Positions 24,904 through 32,952 of a stretch of DNA of 34,625 bases are shown piece after piece (position 1 is the stretch's first letter; each line of letters opens with the position of its first letter). The notes below the pieces were generated by a model, which ran no database searches, was not told where the DNA came from, and worked only from the letters and a program-made list of their open reading frames with translations. The stretch spans positions 1-34,625 of the forward strand of contig JAFRRM010000035.1 of NCBI GenBank assembly GCA_017428105.1, given 5' to 3'. This stretch comes from Lachnospiraceae bacterium (GTDB taxonomy: Bacteria > Bacillota > Clostridia > Lachnospirales > Lachnospiraceae). The translations under genes and the position numbers were made by a program.

Positions 24904-25887
24904 TTATTGGCCGGCGCGGCGCAGACGGTGGATCCGCTTCCAGAGGAGCGGACGGGCCAGGCCCAGTTTCTCTCCCGCCGTGCAGTTCTTCCGGTTTTCC
25001 TTATCCCCCAGCAGCGGCTCCGCGCTCCGGCGCACGGCTGCCAGGCGTTCCCGCCCCTCGCGGCTGTCCGTATCCAGACTGCGCAGGCAGAGGAAATAGT
25101 GATAGAGGAATTTCCGGAAAGTGGGGGCCAGCAGTTCCGTGTATCCCTTATCCCGGAAATACCGGTACCGTTCCGCGATGGCTTCCGTACCGTCCCAGTG
25201 GCGGAGGTCGCCGGAGACCGCGGTGATGCTGCCGCCCCGCTGCCAGTAATGCACCAGGGGGCGGGCCAGGACGGCGGTCTTTTCCGCGCGGTCCAGCAGC
25301 AGGTGGGCGGTGAATTCGTCCTCATGGAGCTTTCCGGGCGGGAATCTCAGATCGCCCCACAGGCTGCGGCGGATCAGGCGGTTCCAGGCCGTCACGAACA
25401 GCACGCCGTCCGGGCTGGACAGGATCATCAGCGCTTCGCGCGGCGATAAGGCGCCCGGTTCCGGCAGACGGTCTTCCGGCGGGCGGCCGTCCTCGTATTC
25501 GAAGACCCAGCCGCAGACGGCCAGACCGGCTTCGTTCTGTTTTGCGGCGGTCAGCATTTCCTCCAGAAAGGTCGGGGCCCACCAGTCGTCGCTGTCCAGG
25601 AACGCCAGCCAATCGCCGGAAGCCTGCGCGATCCCGGCGTTGCGGGCCGCGGAGAGACCGCCGTTGGCCTGATGGATCACGCGGATGCGCGCGTCCTTTT
25701 CCGCCGCCGCGTCGCAGAGCGCGCCGCAGTTGTCCGGCGAGCCGTCGTCCACCAGGATCAGTTCCCAGTCCGGATACGTCTGCGCGGCGATGCTGTCCAC
25801 GCACCGGCTGAGCAGCGCTTCCACCTTGTAAACGGGCACGATCACGCTGATTTTATCGTTTTGATTGGCAGTTTTCCGTTCCATCAT
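24904..25887 (-). CDS. Family 2 glycosyltransferase
   Basis: The 327-residue protein has a GT-A fold: ISVIVPVYKVEALLSRCVDSI, LILVDDGSPDN, the GGLSAARNAGI segment and the metal-binding FLDSDD motif, followed by HEDEFTAHLLLDRAEK, where the acceptor-side catalytic acid is expected. It lacks membrane helices. Such enzymes add sugars to surface polysaccharide or teichoic-type polymers; donor and acceptor are unknown. Two adjacent ATGs (25887 and 25884) are possible; the first overlaps the stop of the upstream glycosyltransferase in an ATGA, so translation is coupled. The rhomboid-like gene follows after ten bases. Confidence 0.87.
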   Translation of the reverse strand: MMERKTANQNDKISVIVPVYKVEALLSRCVDSIAAQTYPDWELILVDDGSPDNCGALCDAAAEKDARIRVIHQANGGLSAARNAGIAQASGDWLAFLDSDDWWAPTFLEEMLTAAKQNEAGLAVCGWVFEYEDGRPPEDRLPEPGALSPREALMILSSPDGVLFVTAWNRLIRRSLWGDLRFPPGKLHEDEFTAHLLLDRAEKTAVLARPLVHYWQRGGSITAVSGDLRHWDGTEAIAERYRYFRDKGYTELLAPTFRKFLYHYFLCLRSLDTDSREGRERLAAVRRSAEPLLGDKENRKNCTAGEKLGLARPLLWKRIHRLRRAGQ

Positions 25888-26855
25888 ACTTTCCCGTATA
25901 TTCTGAGCATGACCTTCTCGCTGAGGAGCGGGGCCACGCCGTAGCCCAGCAGGCGGATCTTGTCCCGTGAGGAAATGTCCGGGCAGCGCTGCAGCTGTTT
26001 CCACCAGGCCAGACAATGCCTGCGGTATTGTTTATATTTTTCCGGATTTCCCTCCGCTTTTGCGGCGCGGGCGGCCTCGGAGGCACATTCCACCAGATGC
26101 TTGGTCAGGACCTGCTCCGTTTTCGGCAGGCGGCCCATGCAGAGCTCCAGGGTCTTTTCCAGGGAGCGGTAGCGGCTCTCGGATTTCTTCAGGGAGCGCT
26201 CCGTGACCGTATTGCCTGCCCGGTCCGTCAGGTAATGGTACAGCGGGACGGGGTCGTACCAGACGTTGTCGTAATGCAGCAGCATCTGCATGGCGAACAG
26301 GCTGTCCTCGCCGTAGCCGAGGCTTTCGTCAAAGCGGTTTTCCCGTGCGGTGTCCGCGGGCATGAGCCAGGTGACGCAGCAGACGGGAAGGCCGAGGCGG
26401 CCGATGAGCGCTTCGAAGAGAAAGTCGTCCAGCGGGACTTTTTTGGCCGGCATCGGACGGGCCGGGGCCTCGGATGAGCCCTTCCGTTCGATCACGAAGC
26501 CGCAGCAGACCGGGACGTCCCCGGCTTCGCGGCGCATGGCCAGCAGAGTCTCCAGGAAGGCGGGAGCCAGCCGGTCGTCGCTGTCCAGGAAGCAGAGGTA
26601 ACGGCCTTTCGCCTGCGAAAGCGCCAGATTGCGGGCGCTGCTCACGCCGCCGTTTTCCTGATGGAACACGCGGATGCGGCCGTCTTCCGCCGCCAGCACG
26701 TCGCAGAGCTTCCCGCTCCCGTCGGAGGAGCCGTCGTCCACCAGAAGAAGCTCCCAGTCCGCGCACGTCTGAGCCAGCACGCTGCGGACGGCGGCTTCCA
26801 CGTAATTTTTCGTATTGTAGACCGGGACGATGATGCTGATCAGCGGGGTGTCCAT
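25884..26855 (-). CDS. Family 2 glycosyltransferase
   Basis: The 323-residue protein shows ISIIVPVYNTKNYVEAAVRSV, LLLVDDGSSDGSGKLCD, NGGVSSARNLAL and CFLDSDDR, then GYGEDSLFAMQMLL, all typical of GT2 enzymes. No membrane segment is seen. The start at 26855 follows GGAGGGAAGGA. It is the first gene of the leftward operon, driven by the promoter at 26892-26920, and is translationally coupled to the next glycosyltransferase. Its sequence is clearly related to the other three transferases here, suggesting local duplication and divergence. The substrate cannot be predicted. Confidence 0.87.
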   Translation of the reverse strand: MDTPLISIIVPVYNTKNYVEAAVRSVLAQTCADWELLLVDDGSSDGSGKLCDVLAAEDGRIRVFHQENGGVSSARNLALSQAKGRYLCFLDSDDRLAPAFLETLLAMRREAGDVPVCCGFVIERKGSSEAPARPMPAKKVPLDDFLFEALIGRLGLPVCCVTWLMPADTARENRFDESLGYGEDSLFAMQMLLHYDNVWYDPVPLYHYLTDRAGNTVTERSLKKSESRYRSLEKTLELCMGRLPKTEQVLTKHLVECASEAARAAKAEGNPEKYKQYRRHCLAWWKQLQRCPDISSRDKIRLLGYGVAPLLSEKVMLRIYGKV

Positions 26856-26891
26856 TCCTTCCCTCCTGCGGCGGGGCTGTTTTCTTTTCCC

Positions 26892-26920
26892 AGTATACAT
26901 CCCCTTGAATAAACATTCAA
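26892..26920 (-). promoter_or_regulatory. Leftward promoter of the glycosyltransferase region
   Basis: On the minus strand, TTGAAT (26915-26920), a 17-base spacer and TATACT (26892-26897) precede the gene starting at 26855 by about 37 bases. Its -35 box is one arm of the palindrome at 26905-26920. Confidence 0.7.
26905..26920. promoter_or_regulatory. Palindrome shared by two divergent promoters
   Basis: TTGAAT-AAAC-ATTCAA is an inverted repeat with six-base arms. Each arm is the -35 box of one of two back-to-back promoters, so a protein bound here could block or tune both at once. No regulator gene lies beside it. Confidence 0.6.
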
Positions 26921-26933
26921 GATTTTATATAAT
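26905..26933 (+). promoter_or_regulatory. Rightward promoter of the glycosyltransferase region
   Basis: TTGAAT (26905-26910), a 17-base spacer and a perfect TATAAT (26928-26933) precede the gene starting at 26964, leaving a leader of about 25 bases. Confidence 0.75.
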
Positions 26934-26963
26934 GGCTCTGTCCGGAAAGGAAAGGATGATCCC

Positions 26964-27989
26964 ATGGAATTCAGCATTCTGATGCCTGTATACAAAGCCG
27001 CGGATACACTGGAGGAGTCTGTGCAGTCGGTGCTGCGGCAGGCTTATGACAATTACGAGCTGCTGCTCGTCGAAGACGGTTCGCCCGATGAGAGCGGCCG
27101 CCTCTGCGATGCCCTGGCGTCCCGCGATCCCGCCCGCATCCGCGTCATCCACTGCCCGCACCGGGGCACGATCCCCACGCGCCGCGAAGCCATCGCCGCC
27201 GCCCGGGGCGACTTCATCCTCTGGCTGGACGCGGACGATCTGATGGAGCCGGATACGCTGTCCTGTCTGCACCGACTGCAGACGGAACACGGGGATCCGG
27301 ACATGATCCTCTACGAATTCACCGCCTTCTACGACGACGACCGGCCCGACGACGCCCGGCCGCCGCTTTTTCCCGACCTCACCGTTTTCGAAGGCGATGC
27401 CGCGAAAGCCCCGCTCTATGAGCTGTACATCCGCGGCAACCAGCTGGACGCGCTCTGGGCCAAGGCCGCCCGCCGGGAACTGTATCAGAACGATCCGACG
27501 GACTACGCGCCCTACCTCTCCAATCCCTACGGCGAGGATGCCCTGCACGGCCTCTATCCCCTGACGCATGCCGCGCGCGTCCTGTATACGGACCGCCGCC
27601 TGACCCGCTACCGGATCCGTCAGAACAGCGTCATGCACCGTTTTGACAAGGCGCGGCTGGACCAGCGGCTGAACACGGGAAAATTCGCGTTTTTCGAACC
27701 GTTCCTGAAAGAATGGGGGCTCTGGGACGAGAAGCACCGCACCCTGCTCAAAGCCTCGTCGTACCGCGGCGTGCTGGACGGGATCCTGTACTTCATGCTG
27801 GAGGACGGGTATGATCAGAAGGAGGTCCGGGACTATGCGCGCGGGTTCGTCAAAACGCATCCCGAACTGAAGGAACTCGCCCGTTCCCCTTACCTGGGCA
27901 AAAAAAGCCGCGTGATCTTCCGCCTGTTCTCCGCCGGCCTCTTCGGCCTGCTCTGCACTGCCATCAAGGCGCGCCGGAAGTTCAGATAG
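26964..27989 (+). CDS. Family 2 glycosyltransferase
   Basis: The 341-residue protein begins MEFSILMPVYKAADTLEESVQSV and has LLLVEDGSPDESGRLCDAL, FILWLDADDLMEPDTL and NPYGEDALHGLYPL, the GT2 donor-binding and catalytic regions. The second motif reads TIPTRREAIAAARG rather than the usual GLSAARN. It is soluble, with a basic, hydrophobic C-terminus (LFGLLCTAIKARRKFR) that may associate with the membrane. GGAAAGGATGATCCC precedes the ATG. It is the first gene of the rightward pair, 24 bases before the next transferase. Confidence 0.87.
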   Translation: MEFSILMPVYKAADTLEESVQSVLRQAYDNYELLLVEDGSPDESGRLCDALASRDPARIRVIHCPHRGTIPTRREAIAAARGDFILWLDADDLMEPDTLSCLHRLQTEHGDPDMILYEFTAFYDDDRPDDARPPLFPDLTVFEGDAAKAPLYELYIRGNQLDALWAKAARRELYQNDPTDYAPYLSNPYGEDALHGLYPLTHAARVLYTDRRLTRYRIRQNSVMHRFDKARLDQRLNTGKFAFFEPFLKEWGLWDEKHRTLLKASSYRGVLDGILYFMLEDGYDQKEVRDYARGFVKTHPELKELARSPYLGKKSRVIFRLFSAGLFGLLCTAIKARRKFR

Positions 27990-28013
27990 CGCGGCCGCAC
28001 AAGGACATTCACC

Positions 28014-29051
28014 ATGATCAGCGTAATCATTCCCTGCTATAACTCCGAAAAGACCATCGTCCGCTGCCTGATGCCGCTGCTGACGGGGCCGTTCCGCGAC
28101 TTCGAAGTCCTGATCATGGACGACGGCTCCTCCGACGGGACGCTGGCCGTGTGCGCGGCTCTGGACGATCCTCGCGTGCGCCTCTTCCCGGCGGAGAAAA
28201 ACGAAGGCGTCAGCCGCGCGCGGAACCGCGGGCTGGATGCGGCGCGGGGCGATCACGTCGCGTTCATCGACGCGGACGACACGGTGCCTCCGGATTATCT
28301 TGAGGTCCTTTCCGGGGCCGCCCTGGCCGGGGATCCCGACTGGACCGCCTCCGCCTTCGCCTTCGTGGACGAACAGGATCCGGACAAGGAAGTCCATACC
28401 CTGCCGCCGGCCTTTCCCGAGGACATCACCCTGCGGATGCCGGCCCTGAAAAACGTCCTGCCCGGCCGCATCTTCTTCAACGGCGGCTGCAGCACGCTGG
28501 CCTCCGTCTGCGGCTGCCTGTACCGCCGCAGCATCCTGGAGGAGCATCGCATCCGCTTCCGGAGCGGCCTGCGCTACGGGGAGGACACGCTCTTCAACCT
28601 GCAATTTTCCGCGCACTGCAATTCGTTTTCCTACGTTTCCCGCAAGCTCTACCGCTATCACCAGCACGAAGGGGAAGCCACGGACGTCATGTTCCGCCGC
28701 TACTCCGTCCGCGATTTCGCCGCCGTGCTGAAAGCCATGGAGGAGCAGCGTCTTCAGACCGGCACCGCCCTCAGCGCGGCGGAGAGCAATTACGTCCTCT
28801 CCCAGACCTTCGGCTTCATCAACCACAACGCCCTGCTGAAGCCGAGGGAAGAGGCTGCCGCCTTTTTCGCGGAAATGGAGCGCTGCTACTGGAGCGAGCC
28901 GCCGATCCGCGCGCTGTGGGAGTCCATGCAGAAGCGGGACATCCGCGGACGCCTGGCGCAGCTGCGTTTTTCCCTGATCCGGAACAAACGCTGGGGCGCC
29001 CTGCAGCGCCTGCAGGACGGCATCCGCCTGGTGCGGAAAGTCCGCGGGTGA
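28014..29051 (+). CDS. Family 2 glycosyltransferase
   Basis: The 345-residue protein shows ISVIIPCYNSEKTIVRCLMPL, LIMDDGSSDGTLAVC, NEGVSRARNRGLDAARGDHV and FIDADDTVPPDYL, with YGEDTLFNLQFSAH further on, all typical of GT2. AAGGAC lies about eight bases before the ATG. It follows the previous transferase in one operon, and no clear terminator is seen after its stop before the rpsT promoter. Sugar and acceptor are unknown. Confidence 0.87.
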   Translation: MISVIIPCYNSEKTIVRCLMPLLTGPFRDFEVLIMDDGSSDGTLAVCAALDDPRVRLFPAEKNEGVSRARNRGLDAARGDHVAFIDADDTVPPDYLEVLSGAALAGDPDWTASAFAFVDEQDPDKEVHTLPPAFPEDITLRMPALKNVLPGRIFFNGGCSTLASVCGCLYRRSILEEHRIRFRSGLRYGEDTLFNLQFSAHCNSFSYVSRKLYRYHQHEGEATDVMFRRYSVRDFAAVLKAMEEQRLQTGTALSAAESNYVLSQTFGFINHNALLKPREEAAAFFAEMERCYWSEPPIRALWESMQKRDIRGRLAQLRFSLIRNKRWGALQRLQDGIRLVRKVRG

Positions 29052-29112
29052 GCGATGCCCTCCTGTCGTGAAAATATTCCTCAAAATTCCCTGAAATATC
29101 GTCAAAACCCCC

Positions 29113-29141
29113 TTGACAATCCGGTGGATCGCAGATAAACT
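29113..29141 (+). promoter_or_regulatory. Promoter of rpsT
   Basis: TTGACA (29113-29118), a 17-base spacer and TAAACT (29136-29141). It lies about 90 bases before the start codon, so the transcript carries a structured leader. Confidence 0.75.
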
Positions 29142-29145
29142 GTAT

Positions 29146-29209
29146 GCGATTATGCTTCCGTGTCTGGCATAATCGCGATCCCGGGAGCAGCCGACCCACT
29201 GCTTCGGGA
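29146..29209 (+). promoter_or_regulatory. Two-hairpin leader of rpsT
   Basis: A perfect ten-base inverted repeat, GCGATTATGC (29146-29155) and GCATAATCGC (29167-29176), begins at the expected transcription start. It is followed by TCCCG..AGCAG (29179-29190) pairing with CTGCT.CGGGA (29199-29209). Neither is followed by a U-tract. S20 controls its own synthesis in some bacteria, so autoregulation through this leader is inferred. Confidence 0.55.
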
Positions 29210-29230
29210 AATAGATGTGGAGGTAGAACA

Positions 29231-29494
29231 TTGGCTAACATTAAATCTGCAAAGAAGAGAGTTCTGGTTGCGGCCCGCAACGCCGAGCGCAACAAAGCCA
29301 CCCGTTCCCGCGTGAAGACCTTCGTGAAGAAAGTCTACGCCGCCGTGGAATCCGGTGACAAGGCACTCGCCCAGGAAGCGCTGAAAGCCGCCGAAGTCGA
29401 ACTGACCAAGGCCGCCAGCAAGGGCGTGTACCACAAGAACACCACTTCCCGCAAAATTTCTCGTATGACCTTAATGGTTAACAAGATGGCCTAA
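29231..29494 (+). CDS. rpsT: 30S ribosomal protein S20
   Basis: The 87-residue basic helical protein is of normal S20 length. It starts (M)ANIKSAKKRVLVAARNAERN and ends GVYHKNTTSRKISRMTLMVN and a few more residues. S20 binds 16S rRNA at the bottom of the 30S subunit. The start codon is TTG at 29231 after GTGGAGGT; the open frame continues upstream through the leader but only this start gives the family N-terminus. TTG starts are known for rpsT and may be part of its feedback control. Confidence 0.96.
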   Translation: MANIKSAKKRVLVAARNAERNKATRSRVKTFVKKVYAAVESGDKALAQEALKAAEVELTKAASKGVYHKNTTSRKISRMTLMVNKMA

Positions 29495-29530
29495 GGAGCA
29501 ACACCCTCTGTTCCCAAAACATCACTGAAA

Positions 29531-29567
29531 AAGGACGAGCCGATCCGGTCTCGTCCTTATTTTTTTG
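29531..29567 (+). terminator. Terminator of rpsT
   Basis: AAGGACGAG (29531-29539) pairs with CTCGTCCTT (29550-29558), followed by ATTTTTTTT, a textbook intrinsic terminator. An A-run before it may also serve leftward transcription from the EamA gene. Confidence 0.93.
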
Positions 29568-29599
29568 CCGTTTTCTGCCGGCGTTCAGTCCTGCCGCAG

Positions 29600-30427
29600 C
29601 TAGGCGATGACGACCGCGCCTACGATCACGGCGGCGCCCGCGATCTCCCGCCCCGCCGGGACTTCTCCCAGCAGCAGGAATGCGAACAGGATCCCGTACA
29701 CCGTCTCCATCGAAGAACAGATGCCGGCCAGCTGCGCGGGAAGCGTTTTCAGCGAGGAAACGAACAGGGTGTGCGCCAGGGCGGTCGTGACCACGCCGAG
29801 GAACAGCAGCAGCGCCAGGTCCTGTCCGGAAGGCTGCGCTTTCACGCTCAGCGCGAACGGCAGGAGGATCGCCGCCGCGGCGGCCTGTTCATAGAACGTG
29901 ATCACCGTGCCGCTCATGCGGCCGGCCGCGCGCTTGTTGAGGATCACCAGGACCGCGTAGGACAGGGCCGACAGCAGTCCGGTCAGGATGCCCAGAAACG
30001 TCCGGTTTTCCACGGAAAATTCCGGGACCGTGATCAGCACGCCGATCAGGATCACGACCGCCGTCACGATGCTGCGCCGGTCCGGCTTCCGCCGGAACAC
30101 AAGCGGCTCCAGAAACGTCACGAACAGCGGGAATGCCGCAAACGTAGCCGTCCCGACAGCCACGGTGGACAGTTGGACCGCTTTCAGGAAAGACCACCAG
30201 TGCAGCGCGAGGATGCCTCCCGCCGGGATCAGGAGCGCGGCGTCTTTCCGGGCGATCCGGAAGCTTTGCCGCCTGATCAGCATATAGATGCCGAGCGCGG
30301 CCGAAGAAAAGAGGACGCGGCCGAACGTGATGAAGATGGCCGGAAGCCGGATCCATTTGGCGAACAAGCCGGCCAGGCCGAACAGCAGGACGGCGAGATT
30401 GACGGACAGGACCGCGCGCTTCTTCAT
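29600..30427 (-). CDS. EamA-family (DMT superfamily) transporter
   Basis: The 275-residue protein has about ten membrane helices in two EamA halves, with MKKRAVLSVNLAVLLFGLAGLFAKW opening the first and GTVITFYEQAAAAAILLPFA in the second, and ends in a helix, GAAVIVGAVVIA. It belongs to the drug/metabolite exporter type; the substrate is unknown. It begins four bases after the recN stop codon, so it is the last gene of the dxs-tlyA-nadK-recN operon, which is not its usual partner set. No separate promoter is apparent. Confidence 0.88.
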   Translation of the reverse strand: MKKRAVLSVNLAVLLFGLAGLFAKWIRLPAIFITFGRVLFSSAALGIYMLIRRQSFRIARKDAALLIPAGGILALHWWSFLKAVQLSTVAVGTATFAAFPLFVTFLEPLVFRRKPDRRSIVTAVVILIGVLITVPEFSVENRTFLGILTGLLSALSYAVLVILNKRAAGRMSGTVITFYEQAAAAAILLPFALSVKAQPSGQDLALLLFLGVVTTALAHTLFVSSLKTLPAQLAGICSSMETVYGILFAFLLLGEVPAGREIAGAAVIVGAVVIA

Positions 30428-30431
30428 GTCA

Positions 30432-32099
30432 TCAGATCGTCCGGCCGTTCTTCAGTTCCAGCGCGGTCCGGTAAATGCTTTCGCTCTGCAGGCTGCCGCC
30501 CAGCAGCCGCATCAGTTCCTTTACGGACTCTTCTTCGTCCAGCAGGCGGATCCGGGTAAAGGTCCTCTCCCCTTCCGCATGCTTTTCGATGCCGTAATGA
30601 CGGTCTGCGGGAGCCGCGATCTGCGGCAGATGGGTGATCAGGATGACCTGGCGGTACCGCGAAATGGCCTTGAGCTTGCGGGCCACCGCCTGGGCCGTCT
30701 GGCCGCTGATGCCGCTGTCGATCTCATCGAAGATGACGGTGGGGATGCGGTCGCGGTCGGCCAGGATCGTCTTGATGGCCAGCATGATGCGGGACAGTTC
30801 GCCGCCGGAGGCGACCTTCTGCAGCGGCTGCAGGTCCTCGCCGGGGTTCAGCGAGACGGTGAAGCAGGCGCGGTCCGTTCCGGAGGCCGTGCATTCGGGC
30901 AGCGGCTCCAGTTCCGTACGCACGCGGACGGACAGAAAATTCAGTTCCTGCAGCTCCGCCAGCAGGGCTTCGTCCCACAGCGGGACGGCGGCGGCGCGCA
31001 GCGCATGCAGCCGGGCGGCGGCTTCTTCCATTTCCCGCCGGGCGGTCCCCACCGCCAGCTCCGCCTCATTCATCCGCTCTTCGTAATCGATCAGACGGTC
31101 CAGTTCGAGGTCGCGCTCCTCCCAGGCCGTATTGGAAGGACTGCTCAGATCGCCGTATTTGCGTTCCAGCCGGTGCAGTTCATCCAGGCGTCTTTCGACT
31201 TCACGGAAGGACTCTTCATCAAAATCCGCGCTGTCCAGATAGGCTTTCATTTCATGTTCGGCGGAGGAAAGGATGTCCTGCGCCGTCATCAGTTCGCGTT
31301 CCGCTTCCTGCAGGGAAGGCGTCAGGCGGGCGGCGCCGCTCAGTTCCCCGGAGGCCTTCATCAGGAGGTCCGCGGCGTTTTCGCGTCCTTCGGAGAGGTA
31401 CTCCAGGGCCTTGCCGAGGCCTTCTCGGATGCGTCCGAAGGAGGACATCTCCCGGAAGCGGGCGGCCAGTTCGTCTCGCTCCCCCGGGCGGACCGCTGCC
31501 TGCTCGATCTCGCCGATCTCATAGCGCAGGAAATCCATCCGGCGGCGGCGTTCGTCCTCCGACAGAGTGAAGCTTTCGCGTTCTTTCAGGGCCTGACGGT
31601 ATGCGTGGTGCGCGTGCGCCATCCGCTCCGCCGCCCGGATGCATTCTTCTCCGGCAAATTCATCCAGGATGGAGAGCTGTCGTTCCGGTTTTAAAAGCGA
31701 CTGGTGCTCATGCTGGCCGTGGATGTCCAGCAGCAGGTCCGTCACCTGGCGGACGCGGGCGGAGGTCGCCGCTTCTTCATTGATCCGGTAAAGGCTGCGG
31801 CCCGGGAAAATGCGCCGGGAGATCAGCACGGTCCCGTCTTCCGGAAAAACGTCCAGGGCGGTCAGCGCGTCTTCCAGCGCCTTGTCTTCTATGCCGAAGA
31901 CGAGTTCCACGAAGGCCTCCGTGCATCCTTTGCGGATCATTTCCGCGCCGGTGCGGGCGCCCAGGCCGGCATTCAGGGCGTCGATCATGATGGATTTGCC
32001 GGCGCCGGTCTCCCCGGTCAATACGTTTAAGCCCGGGCCGAAGTCGACGGAGGCGTCTTCGATCAGGGCAAAGTTTTTTACATGATAATGGTACAGCAT
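30432..32099 (-). CDS. recN: DNA repair protein RecN
   Basis: The 555-residue protein is a RecN of SMC-like architecture. The N-terminal ATPase half has GETGAGKSIMIDALNAGLG (Walker A), followed by ISRRIFPGRSLYRINEEAAT and the DIHGQHEHQSLL segment. A long coiled-coil middle follows, then the C-terminal half with KVASGGELSRIMLAIKTIL (ABC signature) and VIFDEIDSGISGQTAQAV (Walker B). It acts early in double-strand break repair. The start at 32099 follows AAGGAAATCTCC; earlier residues of the open frame overlap nadK and lack homology. It begins 25 bases after nadK. Confidence 0.96.
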   Translation of the reverse strand: MLYHYHVKNFALIEDASVDFGPGLNVLTGETGAGKSIMIDALNAGLGARTGAEMIRKGCTEAFVELVFGIEDKALEDALTALDVFPEDGTVLISRRIFPGRSLYRINEEAATSARVRQVTDLLLDIHGQHEHQSLLKPERQLSILDEFAGEECIRAAERMAHAHHAYRQALKERESFTLSEDERRRRMDFLRYEIGEIEQAAVRPGERDELAARFREMSSFGRIREGLGKALEYLSEGRENAADLLMKASGELSGAARLTPSLQEAERELMTAQDILSSAEHEMKAYLDSADFDEESFREVERRLDELHRLERKYGDLSSPSNTAWEERDLELDRLIDYEERMNEAELAVGTARREMEEAAARLHALRAAAVPLWDEALLAELQELNFLSVRVRTELEPLPECTASGTDRACFTVSLNPGEDLQPLQKVASGGELSRIMLAIKTILADRDRIPTVIFDEIDSGISGQTAQAVARKLKAISRYRQVILITHLPQIAAPADRHYGIEKHAEGERTFTRIRLLDEEESVKELMRLLGGSLQSESIYRTALELKNGRTI

Positions 32100-32124
32100 G
32101 GAGATTTCCTTTTCGGAGGCGGAG

Positions 32125-32952
32125 CTATTCGGACAGCTTGCTGCGCAGCGTTTCGACAAAGCTCCTTTCGCTGAGTTTGAGGATGTTGATATAGGTGGTG
32201 GCCCGGGTGATCTCCAGGACGTCGCCGATCTTCAGTTCTTCGGGCTTTTCGCCGTCGAAATAGATCAGATAGCCCTCTTTTCCTTCGTTGCCGGCGCTCG
32301 GCGGGATGATCTGGATCTGCACGCGGTCCGTGGGGGACAGGACGAGCGTGCGGCTGTTTAAGGAATGGGCTGCCAGCGGGGTCAGCAGGAAGAGCTGGGC
32401 CGTGGGCTCCACGATGGGGCCGCCGGCCGAGAAATTATAGGCGGTGGAACCGGTGGGAGTGGCCGCGATGAGGACATCGCAGCGGTAATCCTTCAGAAAC
32501 TGCCCGTTCACCGAAACGTGCAGATTGGCCATCTTCATGGGCAGCGAACGGCCGACGGTCACGTCGTTCAGCGCGCGGTGGCGGCTGACGGCCTTGCCGT
32601 TGCGGAAGAGGCGGCCGTAGATCATCATGCGTTTTTCCCGGAGGAATTCGTCTGCCAGCAGGGCGTCCAGAATGGTCTCCGCATTGCCGGGATCGCCTTC
32701 GGTCAGGTAGCCGACGGTGCCGGTGTTGATGCCGATGTAGGACAGGCCCATATCCGCATAGCGCCGGACGGTGCGCAGCAGCGTGCCGTCGCCGCCGAGC
32801 GTGATCACGCATTCGGTGCCGTCGGGGGGGATGTCCGCGTCCTCGTGCCGCACGCACACCGCGCCGCGGTCTTCCAGATAGCGGCAGATCTGGTCGCGCA
32901 GGCGGAAGCCTTCGTCCTTATGACTGTTGCTGACGATGTAAAAGTACTTCAT
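32125..32952 (-). CDS. nadK: NAD kinase
   Basis: The 275-residue protein has the NAD kinase signature TLGGDGTLLRTVRRYA, followed by GINTGTVGYLTE and TPTGSTAYNFSAGGPIV. It phosphorylates NAD to NADP in the cytoplasm. The usual ALNE motif reads ALND here, a conservative change in the NAD-binding site. The start overlaps the tlyA stop by four bases (ATGA), showing translational coupling. In Bacillus-type clusters the order is tlyA, nadK, argR, recN; no argR lies between nadK and recN here. Confidence 0.96.
   Translation of the reverse strand: MKYFYIVSNSHKDEGFRLRDQICRYLEDRGAVCVRHEDADIPPDGTECVITLGGDGTLLRTVRRYADMGLSYIGINTGTVGYLTEGDPGNAETILDALLADEFLREKRMMIYGRLFRNGKAVSRHRALNDVTVGRSLPMKMANLHVSVNGQFLKDYRCDVLIAATPTGSTAYNFSAGGPIVEPTAQLFLLTPLAAHSLNSRTLVLSPTDRVQIQIIPPSAGNEGKEGYLIYFDGEKPEELKIGDVLEITRATTYINILKLSERSFVETLRSKLSE

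Noticed and set aside
24894..25325. N-terminal extension of the rhomboid-like gene
   Set aside because: The extension is an out-of-frame reading of the upstream glycosyltransferase; the start at 24893 has a good ribosome binding site and begins the membrane protein.
26925..29231. A 768-codon leftward open frame
   Set aside because: Antisense to two clear glycosyltransferases and part of the rpsT leader; composition is that of a shadow frame.
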